DNA from: an uncultured Micrococcales bacterium | GTDB taxonomy: Bacteria; Actinomycetota; Actinomycetes; S36-B12; GCA-2699445 | Direction: 5' to 3' | NCBI GenBank assembly: GCA_903915555.1 | Contig: CAIWTL010000066.1 | Location: forward strand, 1-6,485 | Length of the DNA: 6,485 nt | In this document: positions 1 to 6,248 of the stretch, in pieces | How positions within the stretch are numbered: position 1 is the stretch's first letter | Layout: each line of letters starts with the position of its first letter | Program-made: the position numbers and the translations under genes | Notes under the pieces: model-generated | What the model was told of the DNA's origin: nothing | Databases searched by the model: none | What the model saw: the letters and a program-made list of their open reading frames with translations, nothing else

Positions 1-241
1 CGGCAGCACCGACGCCGAGGTTCGCATGCGCATCCTGCAGGGACGCCGCTCCCGCCTGGAGGAGCGGCTGGCCACCCTGCGATCGTCGATGGCCCGCTCG
101 CGGGAGCGGGTCGACAACTACACGCAGCAGTTGCAGCAGCACGGCCTGGACTCCGTGGAGAACGAGGTCCGCTGGCTGCGGGAACTGATCGAGAACGAAG
201 AGACCGGCGCCCGAAGCGCCACCCACCATCCCGGCGCCTGA
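1..241 (+). CDS. PadR-family transcriptional regulator, C-terminal part (5' end outside window)
   Basis: This is the last 79 codons of a gene that begins before the window; the frame is open from base 2 and ends at TGA 239-241. The visible part is charged and helical: a basic stretch (GRRSRLEERL), then a heptad-like Arg/Gln/Glu-rich segment (RERVDNYTQQLQQHG) and an amphipathic end (ENEVRWLRELIE). This is what the C-terminal dimerisation helices of PadR/Vir-type regulators look like. From memory it closely resembles the tail of the PadR protein encoded beside ino1 in Streptomyces and mycobacteria. The DNA-binding winged helix would be in the missing part. Only 61 bp separate its stop from ino1, with no hairpin between, so the two genes are probably co-transcribed, and the regulator may control itself and ino1 (inference). 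The last ten or so residues (ARSATHHPGA) look like a disordered tail. The family call rests on the C-terminus and context only. Confidence 0.75.
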   Translation, partial: GSTDAEVRMRILQGRRSRLEERLATLRSSMARSRERVDNYTQQLQQHGLDSVENEVRWLRELIENEETGARSATHHPGA

Positions 242-287
242 GCGCCGGCACACCAACCCGGACCGGGCACAACGCCCACCGGACAAC

Positions 288-294
288 GAAGGAG
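288..294 (+). promoter_or_regulatory. Ribosome binding site of ino1
   Basis: GAAGGAG lies 8 nt before ATG 303. It is the strongest Shine-Dalgarno sequence in the window and fixes the ino1 start. I see no clear separate promoter in the 61 bp between the PadR stop and ino1. Confidence 0.85.
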
Positions 295-302
295 AAATAG
301 CG

Positions 303-1382
303 ATGGGATCCATCCGCGTCGCGGTCGTCGGAGTCGGTAACTGCGCGTCGTCCCTGGTTCAGGGCGTCGAGTACTACCGCAATGCCGACCCGGAGTCCCG
401 TGTGCCGGGGCTGATGCACGTCCAGTTCGGCGACTACCACGTCGGCGACATCGAGTTCGTCGCCGCGTTCGACGTCGACGCCAAGAAGGTGGGCCAGGAC
501 CTGAGCCACGCCATCTTCGCGAGCGAGAACAACACCATCAAGATCAGCGACGTCCCGCCCACCGGCGTCACGGTGCAGCGGGGCCCGACGCTCGACGGTC
601 TCGGCAAGTACTACATGGAGACCATCACGGAGTCCCCCGAGGAGCCCGTGGACGTCGCGCAGGCGCTGCGTGACGCCAAGGTCGACGTTCTGGTCTGCTA
701 CCTCCCCGTCGGCTCCGAGGATGCCGCCAAGTTCTACGCACAGGCCGCGATCGACGCGAAGGTCGGTTTCGTGAACGCGCTGCCGGTGTTCATCGCCGGC
801 ACCCCGGAGTGGGCGCAGAAGTTCGAGGATGCCGGGGTTCCCATCGTGGGCGACGACATCAAGAGCCAGGTCGGCGCGACCATCACCCACCGTGTCCTGA
901 CCAAGCTGTTCGAGGACCGCGGCGTCACCGTCGACCGGACCTACCAGCTCAACGTCGGCGGCAACATGGACTTCAAGAACATGCTCGAGCGGGAGCGCCT
1001 GGAGTCGAAGAAGATCAGCAAGACCCAGTCCGTCACGTCGCAGATGAGCCGCGACATCGGAGCTCGCAACGTCCACATCGGACCGAGTGACTACGTCGAG
1101 TGGCTCGACGACCGCAAGTGGGCGTTCATCCGCCTCGAAGGTCGCAACTTCGGCGACGTTCCGCTGAGCCTGGAGTACAAGCTCGAGGTGTGGGACTCCC
1201 CCAACAGCGCCGGCATCATCATCGACGCGCTCCGCGCGGCGAAGATCGCCAAGGATCGCGGCATCGGTGGCCCGATCCTGAGTGCGTCGAGCTACTTCAT
1301 GAAGTCCCCGCCGGTGCAGTACACCGACGAAGAGGCCAAGGCAGCCGTGGAGGGCTTCATCGACGGCAGCGTCGATCGTTGA
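303..1382 (+). CDS. ino1: Inositol-3-phosphate synthase
   Basis: NAD-dependent 1D-myo-inositol-3-phosphate synthase (EC 5.5.1.4) converts glucose 6-phosphate to inositol 3-phosphate in the cytosol. In actinobacteria the product feeds phosphatidylinositol and, where present, mycothiol and PI-mannosides. At 359 aa it matches the short actinobacterial form (about 360-370 aa), not the roughly 500-aa eukaryotic form. Visible elements are the N-terminal Rossmann motif GVGNCASSL (10-18), an acidic end of the second strand (FDVD, 56-59), the conserved FVNALPVFIAGTPEW segment (156-170), GDDIKSQVGATITHR (183-197) with the lysine and polar residues of the active site, LNVGGNMDFKNM (216-227), SKKISKTQSV (235-244), LEVWDSPNSAG (294-304) and the C-terminal GGPILSASSYFMKSPP (322-337). 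ATG 303 is supported by GAAGGAG 8 nt upstream and by the MGSIRVAVVGVGN start typical of homologues. Nothing is truncated or missing. It is probably co-transcribed with the PadR gene and is followed by a strong hairpin. Confidence 0.97.
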   Translation: MGSIRVAVVGVGNCASSLVQGVEYYRNADPESRVPGLMHVQFGDYHVGDIEFVAAFDVDAKKVGQDLSHAIFASENNTIKISDVPPTGVTVQRGPTLDGLGKYYMETITESPEEPVDVAQALRDAKVDVLVCYLPVGSEDAAKFYAQAAIDAKVGFVNALPVFIAGTPEWAQKFEDAGVPIVGDDIKSQVGATITHRVLTKLFEDRGVTVDRTYQLNVGGNMDFKNMLERERLESKKISKTQSVTSQMSRDIGARNVHIGPSDYVEWLDDRKWAFIRLEGRNFGDVPLSLEYKLEVWDSPNSAGIIIDALRAAKIAKDRGIGGPILSASSYFMKSPPVQYTDEEAKAAVEGFIDGSVDR

Positions 1383-1419
1383 CCTGACGTCCCGTAGGGC
1401 GGGCCGTTCCTGACCGAGT

Positions 1420-1460
1420 CGAGGGGCTCCGTGGACCACACCGGTCCGCGGAGCCCCTCG
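1420..1460. terminator. Hairpin terminator between convergent ino1 and the small membrane-protein gene
   Basis: An 18-bp inverted repeat with left arm 1420-1437, right arm 1443-1460 and loop ACACC. All positions pair, 17 as Watson-Crick and one as G-U (U1431 with G1449). It starts 38 nt after the ino1 stop and lies 88 nt past the end of the minus-strand gene at 1548. No T-tract follows on either strand, which is common for actinobacterial intrinsic terminators. The near-perfect symmetry suggests it can work in both directions. Bases 1461-1547 show nothing further. Confidence 0.8.
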
Positions 1461-1547
1461 CTCGTGTTCGCGGCTCGCGGGCGGGGGAGCAGGGAGTCGC
1501 GGAAAGAGTTCGATCCCGTCGGCCGATCACGGCCAAGGCATCGCCGG

Positions 1548-1733
1548 TCAGCCGTCCTTGCCGCCCCCACTGTTGCGGGGCGGGAAGATGCCGCTGTTCA
1601 TGAGCAGGATCGCCCCGATGGCCGAGCTCAGGTAGATCCAGGTCTGGTTGCTCGTGAAGTAGAAGATGACCAGGCCCACCACGAGGCCGAGCACGATGCC
1701 CACCGCCATGGCACGTCCGTCGAACCGATCCAT
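1548..1733 (-). CDS. Small two-helix membrane protein, function unknown
   Basis: A 61-residue protein with two hydrophobic segments: about residues 8-27 (AMAVGIVLGLVVGLVIFYFT) and 32-50 (WIYLSSAIGAILLMNSGIF), joined by a short polar turn (SNQT). The C-terminal tail is Pro/Gly/Lys-rich (PPRNSGGGKDG). The N-terminus carries D, R, D and R before the first helix. I do not recognise a family. The size and composition fit the small integral membrane proteins often seen in actinobacteria. It lies 59 bp downstream of the sulfatase on the same strand, so read-through from the sulfatase is possible. ATG 1733 has only a G-rich stretch directly upstream. An in-frame ATG at 1709 (residue 9) is the alternative start and would keep both helices. 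A coding origin is supported by the coherent hydrophobic pattern, which differs from the Arg/Pro/Ser-rich products of the other frames here. A longer overlapping minus-strand frame (1357-1812) was judged spurious. Confidence 0.65.
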   Translation of the reverse strand: MDRFDGRAMAVGIVLGLVVGLVIFYFTSNQTWIYLSSAIGAILLMNSGIFPPRNSGGGKDG

Positions 1734-1736
1734 CCC

Positions 1737-1771
1737 CCGACCGTAGCGGGCAGTGCCGCGCGGCGGGTCGG
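1737..1771. repeat. Inverted repeat between the sulfatase stop and the small gene start
   Basis: CCGACC (1737-1742) pairs with GGTCGG (1766-1771), and inside it GCGG (1746-1749) can pair with CCGC (1756-1759). In minus-strand RNA this folds just after the sulfatase stop. The arm nearest the small gene contains GGTCGG, directly before the G-run and ATG 1733, so the fold could act as a weak terminator or could hide the start region of the small gene. The stem is short and interrupted, and G/C-rich DNA gives such repeats by chance. Confidence 0.3.
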
Positions 1772-1792
1772 ATGCGCGTCATCAGCGCAGGG

Positions 1793-3256
1793 TCAGTCGC
1801 CGCTCCCGCCACGTGCCGGCATCGCGTTCAACTCGGCCAGATCGCAGCCCGGGTCGAGCAGTGAGTCGAAGCGTACGGTCCGCCAGGAGTACCGCCCCGA
1901 TCCCGCCACGTTCTCGAGCTCGTAGGGGTCCTCGCGGTAATCGTAGAGCTCGCGGGTCCCGTCGGTGTACTTCAAGTACAGGAACCGGCTGGTCCGCACC
2001 CCGCAGAAGCCCGGCCGGATGAGCTGGCCGCCGCGGCTGGGGCTGGCCTCGAGCGGGAGCTTGCGCCTCGGCGCCCCCAGCAGCGACATGCCCTCACCGG
2101 TCGGCGACGCGCCACCGAGTTGCGCGAGGGTGGCCGTGACGTCGAGTTGGTTGACCATCCGGGTCGAGGACGTGCCCGGTGGCTCGGCACCGATCGTGCC
2201 CTCCGGGTACTTGATCAGCAGCGGGATCCGCGACGCCTGGTCGTAGGGATGCCGCTTGAGACGCAGCCGGTGATCCCCCCATGCGACACCGTTGTCGGTC
2301 AGGTAGACCACCATCGTGTTGGAGAGGTCGCGGTACTGACCCTGCGCCTCGATGATGCGTTGGACGTTCGCGTCGACACCCATGAGGGTCCGCGAGGAGC
2401 GGTCTGCGGTGAGTCGCAGGACACGCGGGCTGAGCCTCGGCAGGACGCGGATCCACCGCGGCTTGTCCTGCACGTCCTTCTCCCGGATCGCCTCATTGGC
2501 CTCCGTGAGACCGCCCGCCTCACGGAACTCCAGCAACTTCTCCCGGCTGGCCATGTGGCGATAGGGACCGGGATCGAACGGGGCGTGCGGCGCATAGGGG
2601 GAGTAGTAGATGAACTGCGGCGTCTCGGGATCGGCGGTCTGGATCTGCTGCACGACGGCGTTGCCGAGGACATCGGTCGTGTAGCCCTCGGGCAATTCGG
2701 CGATCGACGTCCAGTAGCCACCATCGGCCTTCTCGTCGTCGTAGGTGTGGAAGACGTCCCACCCCTTGGGAATGGTGTAGCGGCCACCGGAACGGTTGAA
2801 ACGGTTGATGTACTTGCCGAACAGCGACGTCTCGTAACCGACGTCGTCGAGGTTGGCCGGCAGTGTCTGGCCCTGCCAGTTCCGGAAAGCCTTGAAACCA
2901 CCGTTCTTGCCGTTGTTCTCCCAGACTCCCGTCGTGTGGGCGTACTCGCCGGTCAGGAAGCTGGCGCGGGCGGGGCAGCACAGGTTCGTGGGGACCTGGG
3001 CCTGGGGGTAGTGCACCCCCTGCGAACGGAAGAACGACCACGTGAACGGCATGGCCTGCTCGGTCCCGGCCCGCTGATCGTCGGTCAGGATGACGATGAT
3101 GTCCGGCTGGCTTCCCAGCCACGCCGCCTTCCCGTCCCCCTTCTGCGCCGGCCCAGCGGCGAGTGCGGTCGTCGGAGTGGCCGGCGTCAGACCCGTCAAC
3201 GCTGCGGCAGCGAGCATCATGACGATGCCCAAGACCATCGGGACACGGACGCGCAC
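1793..3256 (-). CDS. Secreted type I (formylglycine-dependent) sulfatase
   Basis: This is a 487-aa exported hydrolase of sulfate esters. Numbering is from GTG 3256, chosen because GGAGG lies 4 nt upstream and the start yields a clean signal peptide: RVRVP n-region, hydrophobic MVLGIVMMLAAAALTGL, and an ALA-A cleavage site near residues 31-35. The catalytic set is complete: metal ligands D59-D60 (LTDDQ), FGly site CCPAR (C93 to R97) followed by ASFLTG, K148 (FGKY), H224 (APHAPF), D321-N322 (LTDNG) and K334 (KRHPYD). The C-terminal ELYDYREDPYELENV (436-450) is the usual sulfatase tail motif. From memory, the layout around CCPAR, FGKYIN and the His region resembles N-acetylglucosamine-6-sulfatase-like enzymes; the true substrate is unknown. 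Activity needs a formylglycine-generating enzyme, which is not in the window. The frame stays open upstream to 3613, and GTG 3298 would add SRRSPVL, a poor Tat-like motif. That start has no Shine-Dalgarno sequence. Divergent from the MFS gene. Confidence 0.93.
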   Translation of the reverse strand: MRVRVPMVLGIVMMLAAAALTGLTPATPTTALAAGPAQKGDGKAAWLGSQPDIIVILTDDQRAGTEQAMPFTWSFFRSQGVHYPQAQVPTNLCCPARASFLTGEYAHTTGVWENNGKNGGFKAFRNWQGQTLPANLDDVGYETSLFGKYINRFNRSGGRYTIPKGWDVFHTYDDEKADGGYWTSIAELPEGYTTDVLGNAVVQQIQTADPETPQFIYYSPYAPHAPFDPGPYRHMASREKLLEFREAGGLTEANEAIREKDVQDKPRWIRVLPRLSPRVLRLTADRSSRTLMGVDANVQRIIEAQGQYRDLSNTMVVYLTDNGVAWGDHRLRLKRHPYDQASRIPLLIKYPEGTIGAEPPGTSSTRMVNQLDVTATLAQLGGASPTGEGMSLLGAPRRKLPLEASPSRGGQLIRPGFCGVRTSRFLYLKYTDGTRELYDYREDPYELENVAGSGRYSWRTVRFDSLLDPGCDLAELNAMPARGGSGD

Positions 3257-3260
3257 AGAC

Positions 3261-3265
3261 CCTCC
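3261..3265 (-). promoter_or_regulatory. Ribosome binding site deciding the sulfatase start
   Basis: On the minus strand GGAGG, within GGAGGGTCT, ends 4 nt before GTG 3256. The spacing is slightly short but no other candidate start (GTG 3298, ATG 3238) has a comparable site at a usable distance. This site is the main reason for preferring GTG 3256. Confidence 0.6.
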
Positions 3266-3311
3266 AAACAACACCGGGGAGCGACGTGACCACTTCACAT
3301 CACGACATTCG

Positions 3312-3319
3312 GTTATAAC
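3312..3319. promoter_or_regulatory. Palindromic -10-like element in the divergent sulfatase/MFS region
   Basis: GTTATAAC is a perfect 8-bp palindrome and the most A/T-rich spot in the 193-bp intergenic region. It gives a TATAAC hexamer (5 of 6 to the TATAAT consensus) on both strands. On the minus strand transcription would start near 3305, giving the sulfatase a leader of about 49 nt that contains its GGAGG. No convincing -35 hexamer is seen at 16-18 bp on that strand. Use on the plus strand would give the MFS gene a leader of about 125 nt. Confidence 0.4.
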
Positions 3320-3369
3320 TGCCGCACGCGGTCGAGTGCTGCACATCCCCCACTCCCCCCGACACCATC

Positions 3370-3381
3370 GGCCATCTGGCC
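3370..3381. repeat. Short dyad GGCCA-TC-TGGCC in the divergent promoter region
   Basis: Five-base arms (3370-3374 and 3377-3381) flank a two-base centre. The dyad sits between the candidate sulfatase promoter and the MFS start, where an operator could lie. There is no second copy in the region, and a 5-bp dyad of G/C-rich bases is weak evidence. Confidence 0.2.
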
Positions 3382-3440
3382 ACCGTCTCGTGACCGCGGC
3401 AACCGTTAGTCGGACGCTCCCACTGCATGGCGGGTTCCGA

Positions 3441-3446
3441 TAACGT
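3441..3446 (+). promoter_or_regulatory. Candidate -10 element for a leaderless MFS transcript
   Basis: TAACGT fits the actinobacterial -10 pattern TANNNT. Its last T is 7 nt before GTG 3453 and 4 nt before GTG 3450, so transcription would begin at or next to the start codon. No Shine-Dalgarno sequence precedes either GTG, which agrees with leaderless translation, common in actinobacteria. No clear -35 hexamer is visible. Inference from spacing only. Confidence 0.45.
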
Positions 3447-3449
3447 GCC

Positions 3450-4754
3450 GTGGTGGCAGCACGCGCACCCATCGTGGACCTGCTGCACAACCGCGACTTC
3501 GGCAAACTCTTCGCCACCCGGATGACGGGGTCGTTCGGCGACGGCATCCTGCAGGCCGCCCTCGCCGCCTTCGTGGTGTTCTCGCCCGAGCGCCAGGCGA
3601 CCCCGCTGGCCATCGCCGCATCGTTCGGGGTCCTCCTGCTGCCCTACTCGTTCATCGGCCCCTTCGCCGGGGTCTTCCTCGACCGCTGGCGGCGGCGCCA
3701 GGTCCTGCTCTACGGCAACCTGCTCCGGGCGGTCACGACGCTGCTGATCGTCGGCGTCGTCCTCCTGGGGCACGCCGGCATCGGGCTGGGCCTGATCGTC
3801 CTGGCCACCCTCGGCATCGGCCGCTTCATCCTGTCGGCGCTCTCGGCGTCGCTGCCGCACGTGGTGCCGCAGCGCGAACTCGTCACCGCCAACTCGCTGG
3901 CTCCCACGATGGGCACCGTCATCTACGGCGTGGGCGCACTGGTCGGTCTCGGCGTCCGACAACTGGCGGGGGGTGGCGACGGCGGCGTGCGCTGGGTGTT
4001 GGTCGCGGCCGCCGTGGTGTACGTGGCCGCGGGCCTGATCCCGTTGCTGTTGCGCCCCGACCAACTCGGACCCACCGGTGACCGGCCCGGCCAGACCGTC
4101 GGCGATGTCGCCCGGGGCTTCGTCGACGGATTCCGGGTGTTGTCGGACGACCCGCCGTCCTGGCGCGGGGTCGTCGTGGTGTTGGCGCACCGGCTGGCCT
4201 TCGGGGCCCTCACCGTCCTCCTGCTGCTGATCCTGCGCAACACCCTGAACCCGCCGGGGGATCCGGACGCCGCGCTGGCCGACTTCTCCATCGTCGCGGG
4301 GACCGCGACCGCGGGCGCGCTGCTCGCCGCGCTCGTCACCCCCACCCTGACCCGGCGCATCGGGACGGTGCGCTGGACGACTCTCACCCTGCTCATCGCC
4401 GCGGTGGCGGCGCCGCTGTCGCTCATCCCCGTCGCGCTACCCGCGCTCGTGGCGGGCGGCCTGGTCGTCGGCCTCGCTCAACAGTCGGCCAAGATCGGCA
4501 CCGACACCACTCTCCAACGGCGCATCGACGACGACTTCCTGGGGCGTGTCTTCTCGTTGTACGACGTGGGGGTCAACGCCGCCCTCGTGGTCGGTGCCCT
4601 CCTGGTGGCCCTGACGGCGCCGCTGAGCGGTGTCTCGCTCCTCGGTTTCCTCGCACTGGGGGCGTTCTACCTCGTCGTCGCCCTCTGGTACTCCCGCACC
4701 CGCGATCCCGGCGACCACAGCACATCGGGGCAGAGCCCGGCCGGGGCCACCTAG
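3450..4754 (+). CDS. Major facilitator superfamily transporter, substrate unknown
   Basis: A 434-aa inner-membrane transporter with about 10-12 predicted membrane segments, for example near residues 31-45, 52-77, 85-107, 110-131, 181-202, 238-262, 308-345 and 372-414. MFS motif A is clear in the loop after the second helix: G70, G74, D78, R79 and R81-R83 (GVFLDRWRRR). The central loop at about 203-235 (RPDQLGPTGDRPGQTVGDVARGF) divides the two halves. The late LQRRIDDDFLGRVFSLYDV segment (355-373) is typical of the EntS/MFS_3-like exporter group, so efflux is more likely than uptake, but the substrate cannot be read from sequence. The C-terminus (DPGDHSTSGQSPAGAT) is a polar tail. Two adjacent GTG codons (3450, 3453) can start it; neither has a Shine-Dalgarno sequence, and a TANNNT element just upstream suggests leaderless expression. 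From memory an MFS gene occupies this place beside ino1 and the CCA enzyme in other actinomycetes. Confidence 0.92.
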   Translation: MVAARAPIVDLLHNRDFGKLFATRMTGSFGDGILQAALAAFVVFSPERQATPLAIAASFGVLLLPYSFIGPFAGVFLDRWRRRQVLLYGNLLRAVTTLLIVGVVLLGHAGIGLGLIVLATLGIGRFILSALSASLPHVVPQRELVTANSLAPTMGTVIYGVGALVGLGVRQLAGGGDGGVRWVLVAAAVVYVAAGLIPLLLRPDQLGPTGDRPGQTVGDVARGFVDGFRVLSDDPPSWRGVVVVLAHRLAFGALTVLLLLILRNTLNPPGDPDAALADFSIVAGTATAGALLAALVTPTLTRRIGTVRWTTLTLLIAAVAAPLSLIPVALPALVAGGLVVGLAQQSAKIGTDTTLQRRIDDDFLGRVFSLYDVGVNAALVVGALLVALTAPLSGVSLLGFLALGAFYLVVALWYSRTRDPGDHSTSGQSPAGAT

Positions 4755-4818
4755 CCCTGACTGTCGGCCCTGACTGTCGGCCCTGCTCGCAAGCCCTGGG
4801 CGCTAGCCCTGATCGGCC
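4754..4818. repeat. Five-unit, 13-bp-period tandem repeat across the convergent gene ends
   Basis: GCCCTG recurs at 4754, 4767, 4780, 4793 and 4806, exactly 13 bp apart each time. Units 1 and 2 are identical (GCCCTGACTGTCG); units 3-5 keep only the GCCCTG core and diverge after it. The first base of the array is the last base of the MFS stop TAG. CTA at 4803-4805, the complement of the minus-strand TAG stop, ends unit 4, and unit 5 encodes the last residues (DQG) of the CCA enzyme. A short GGGC-GCTA-GCCC hairpin (4798-4809) is possible. No strong terminator is otherwise visible between the genes. Confidence 0.8.
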
Positions 4819-6248
4819 CACCAGCGGCGTAGTTCCTCGGCGGCGGCGTCCCGGCCCAGCGGGCCCTTCTCCAACCGGACCTCGAGCAGGTGATGGTAGG
4901 CGCGCCCGACGTCGCGGCCCGGGGGGATCCCGAGGATCCCCATGATCTCGTTGCCGTCCAGGTCGGGCCGGATCGCGGCCAGCTCCTCCTCCTCGGCCAG
5001 GCGCTCGATGCGGTCCTCCAGGGAGTCGTAGGCACGCTGCAGGGCCCGTGCCCGGCGTTGGTTGCGGGTGGTGCAGTCGGCACGCGTGAGTCGGTGCAGA
5101 CGCGGCAACAGCGGCCCGGCGTCCCGGACATAACGGCGCACGGCGGAATCCGTCCACTCCCCCGTGCCGTAGCCGTGGAAGCGCAGGTGGAGTTCGACGA
5201 GACGCGAGACCTCCTCGATCTCGGCCTTGCTGAAGTGAAGGGCCTTCATGCGCTTGGCGGCCATCCGGGCCCCGACGACCTCGTGGTGGTGGAAGGAGAC
5301 CCCGCCACCGGACTCGAAGCGCCGCGTCCTCGGCTTCCCGACGTCGTGGAGCACCGCCGCCAACCGCAGGATGAGGTCCGGCTCGCCGTCCTCCTCCAAG
5401 GCGATGGCCTGGTCGAGGACGGTGAGGCTGTGTTCGTAGACGTCCTTGTGGCGATGGTGCTCGTCGATCTCCAGCCGAAGCGCGGGGAGCTCGGGCAGAA
5501 CGACGTCCGCCAGCCCCGAGTCCACCAGGACGGCGAGGCCCTCCCGTGGATGGGGGGCCATGAGGAGCCGGACGAGCTCATCCCGGATCCGTTCGGGCGA
5601 CACGATCGACAGCCGGTCCGCCATGGCCGTGATGGCGGCGTACGTGGCGGGCTCGATGGTGACGTCCAGTTGGGCGACGAACCTGGCGGCCCGCATCATG
5701 CGCAAGGGGTCCTCGGTGAAGGAGACCTCGGGACTGCCCGGGGTCCGCAACCGGCGGGCCGCGAGGTCCACCAGACCTCGGTGCTCATCGACGAACTCGC
5801 CCGTCGGCAGCCGGATCGCCATGGCGTTGATGGTGAAGTCCCGGCGGACCAGATCATCGGACAGGCTGGTGCCGAATGTGACGTCGGGCTTCCGGGTGTG
5901 CCCCTCGTACGCGTCGGCGCGGTAGGTGGTGACCTCCCAGTCGCGCCCGTGCGCCCGGGCCCCCACGGTTCCCCACTCGATGCCGACGTCCCACACCGTG
6001 TCGGCCCACTCCCGCAACAGCTCCATGCTCTCGAGCGGGGGGGCATCGGTGGTGAGATCGACGTCGATGTCTCCCCGGCCGAGAGTGCCGAGCACCGCGT
6101 CCCGGACACACCCGCCCACCGCCGCCAACTCGAATCCGGCGGAGGCGAAGCGCTCACCCAACCCCACCACCGCCGGTACCACCTCCACCAGCTCACCCAC
6201 CGCGCGCTGTTGGACCTCCAGCAACGCGGCGGGCACGGAAGTCGTCAC
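4803..6248 (-). CDS. pcnA: CCA tRNA nucleotidyltransferase, class II with HD domain
   Basis: A 481-aa cytosolic enzyme that builds or repairs the 3'-CCA end of tRNAs from CTP and ATP without a template. The N-terminal head shows GGCVRD (45-50) and the metal-binding pair D62 and D64 in DVDLTTDA. The RRDFTINAMA motif (135-144) is for sugar and nucleotide recognition, and is followed by EDPLRMMRAARF (179-190) and SPERIRDEL (217-225). An HD domain follows: H273 in YEHS, H301-D302 in LHDVGKP and the His cluster 320-322. The C-terminal part is helical and charged. Length and order match actinobacterial PcnA proteins; the Streptomyces homologue is known to add CCA and is not a poly(A) polymerase, although the gene name is shared. 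The start is GTG 6248, with no good Shine-Dalgarno sequence but with a GTGA overlap with the upstream frame, suggesting coupled translation. It converges with the MFS gene, 48 bp apart. Confidence 0.96.
   Translation of the reverse strand: MTTSVPAALLEVQQRAVGELVEVVPAVVGLGERFASAGFELAAVGGCVRDAVLGTLGRGDIDVDLTTDAPPLESMELLREWADTVWDVGIEWGTVGARAHGRDWEVTTYRADAYEGHTRKPDVTFGTSLSDDLVRRDFTINAMAIRLPTGEFVDEHRGLVDLAARRLRTPGSPEVSFTEDPLRMMRAARFVAQLDVTIEPATYAAITAMADRLSIVSPERIRDELVRLLMAPHPREGLAVLVDSGLADVVLPELPALRLEIDEHHRHKDVYEHSLTVLDQAIALEEDGEPDLILRLAAVLHDVGKPRTRRFESGGGVSFHHHEVVGARMAAKRMKALHFSKAEIEEVSRLVELHLRFHGYGTGEWTDSAVRRYVRDAGPLLPRLHRLTRADCTTRNQRRARALQRAYDSLEDRIERLAEEEELAAIRPDLDGNEIMGILGIPPGRDVGRAYHHLLEVRLEKGPLGRDAAAEELRRWWADQG

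Noticed and set aside
1461..1547. Possible small RNA or extra gene between the hairpin and the small membrane-protein gene.
   Set aside because: No stable fold, reading frame with start signal, or promoter-like element is visible in these 87 bases.
1357..1812. A 151-codon minus-strand frame overlapping the small membrane-protein gene, the hairpin and the end of ino1.
   Set aside because: It runs through the terminator hairpin and its product is Arg/Pro/Gly-rich without motifs, while the overlapping 61-residue frame gives two clean membrane helices.
2120..3289. A 389-codon plus-strand open frame opposite the sulfatase.
   Set aside because: It is antisense to conserved sulfatase motifs, and its product is compositionally biased with no domain signature.
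3254..3298. Tat signal from GTG 3298 (SRRSPVL).
   Set aside because: The residues after RR do not fit the Tat pattern well, the hydrophobic segment is about 15 residues away behind further arginines, and no ribosome binding site precedes GTG 3298.
3257..3613. N-terminal extension of the sulfatase frame by up to 119 codons, overlapping the MFS gene start.
   Set aside because: The extension has no conserved features, runs through the divergent promoter region and into the MFS coding sequence, and would bury the signal peptide. GTG 3256 with GGAGG upstream explains the start.
3300..4190. A 296-codon minus-strand frame opposite the MFS gene.
   Set aside because: It is a His/Gln/Asp/Gly-rich shadow of hydrophobic MFS codons read in antisense.
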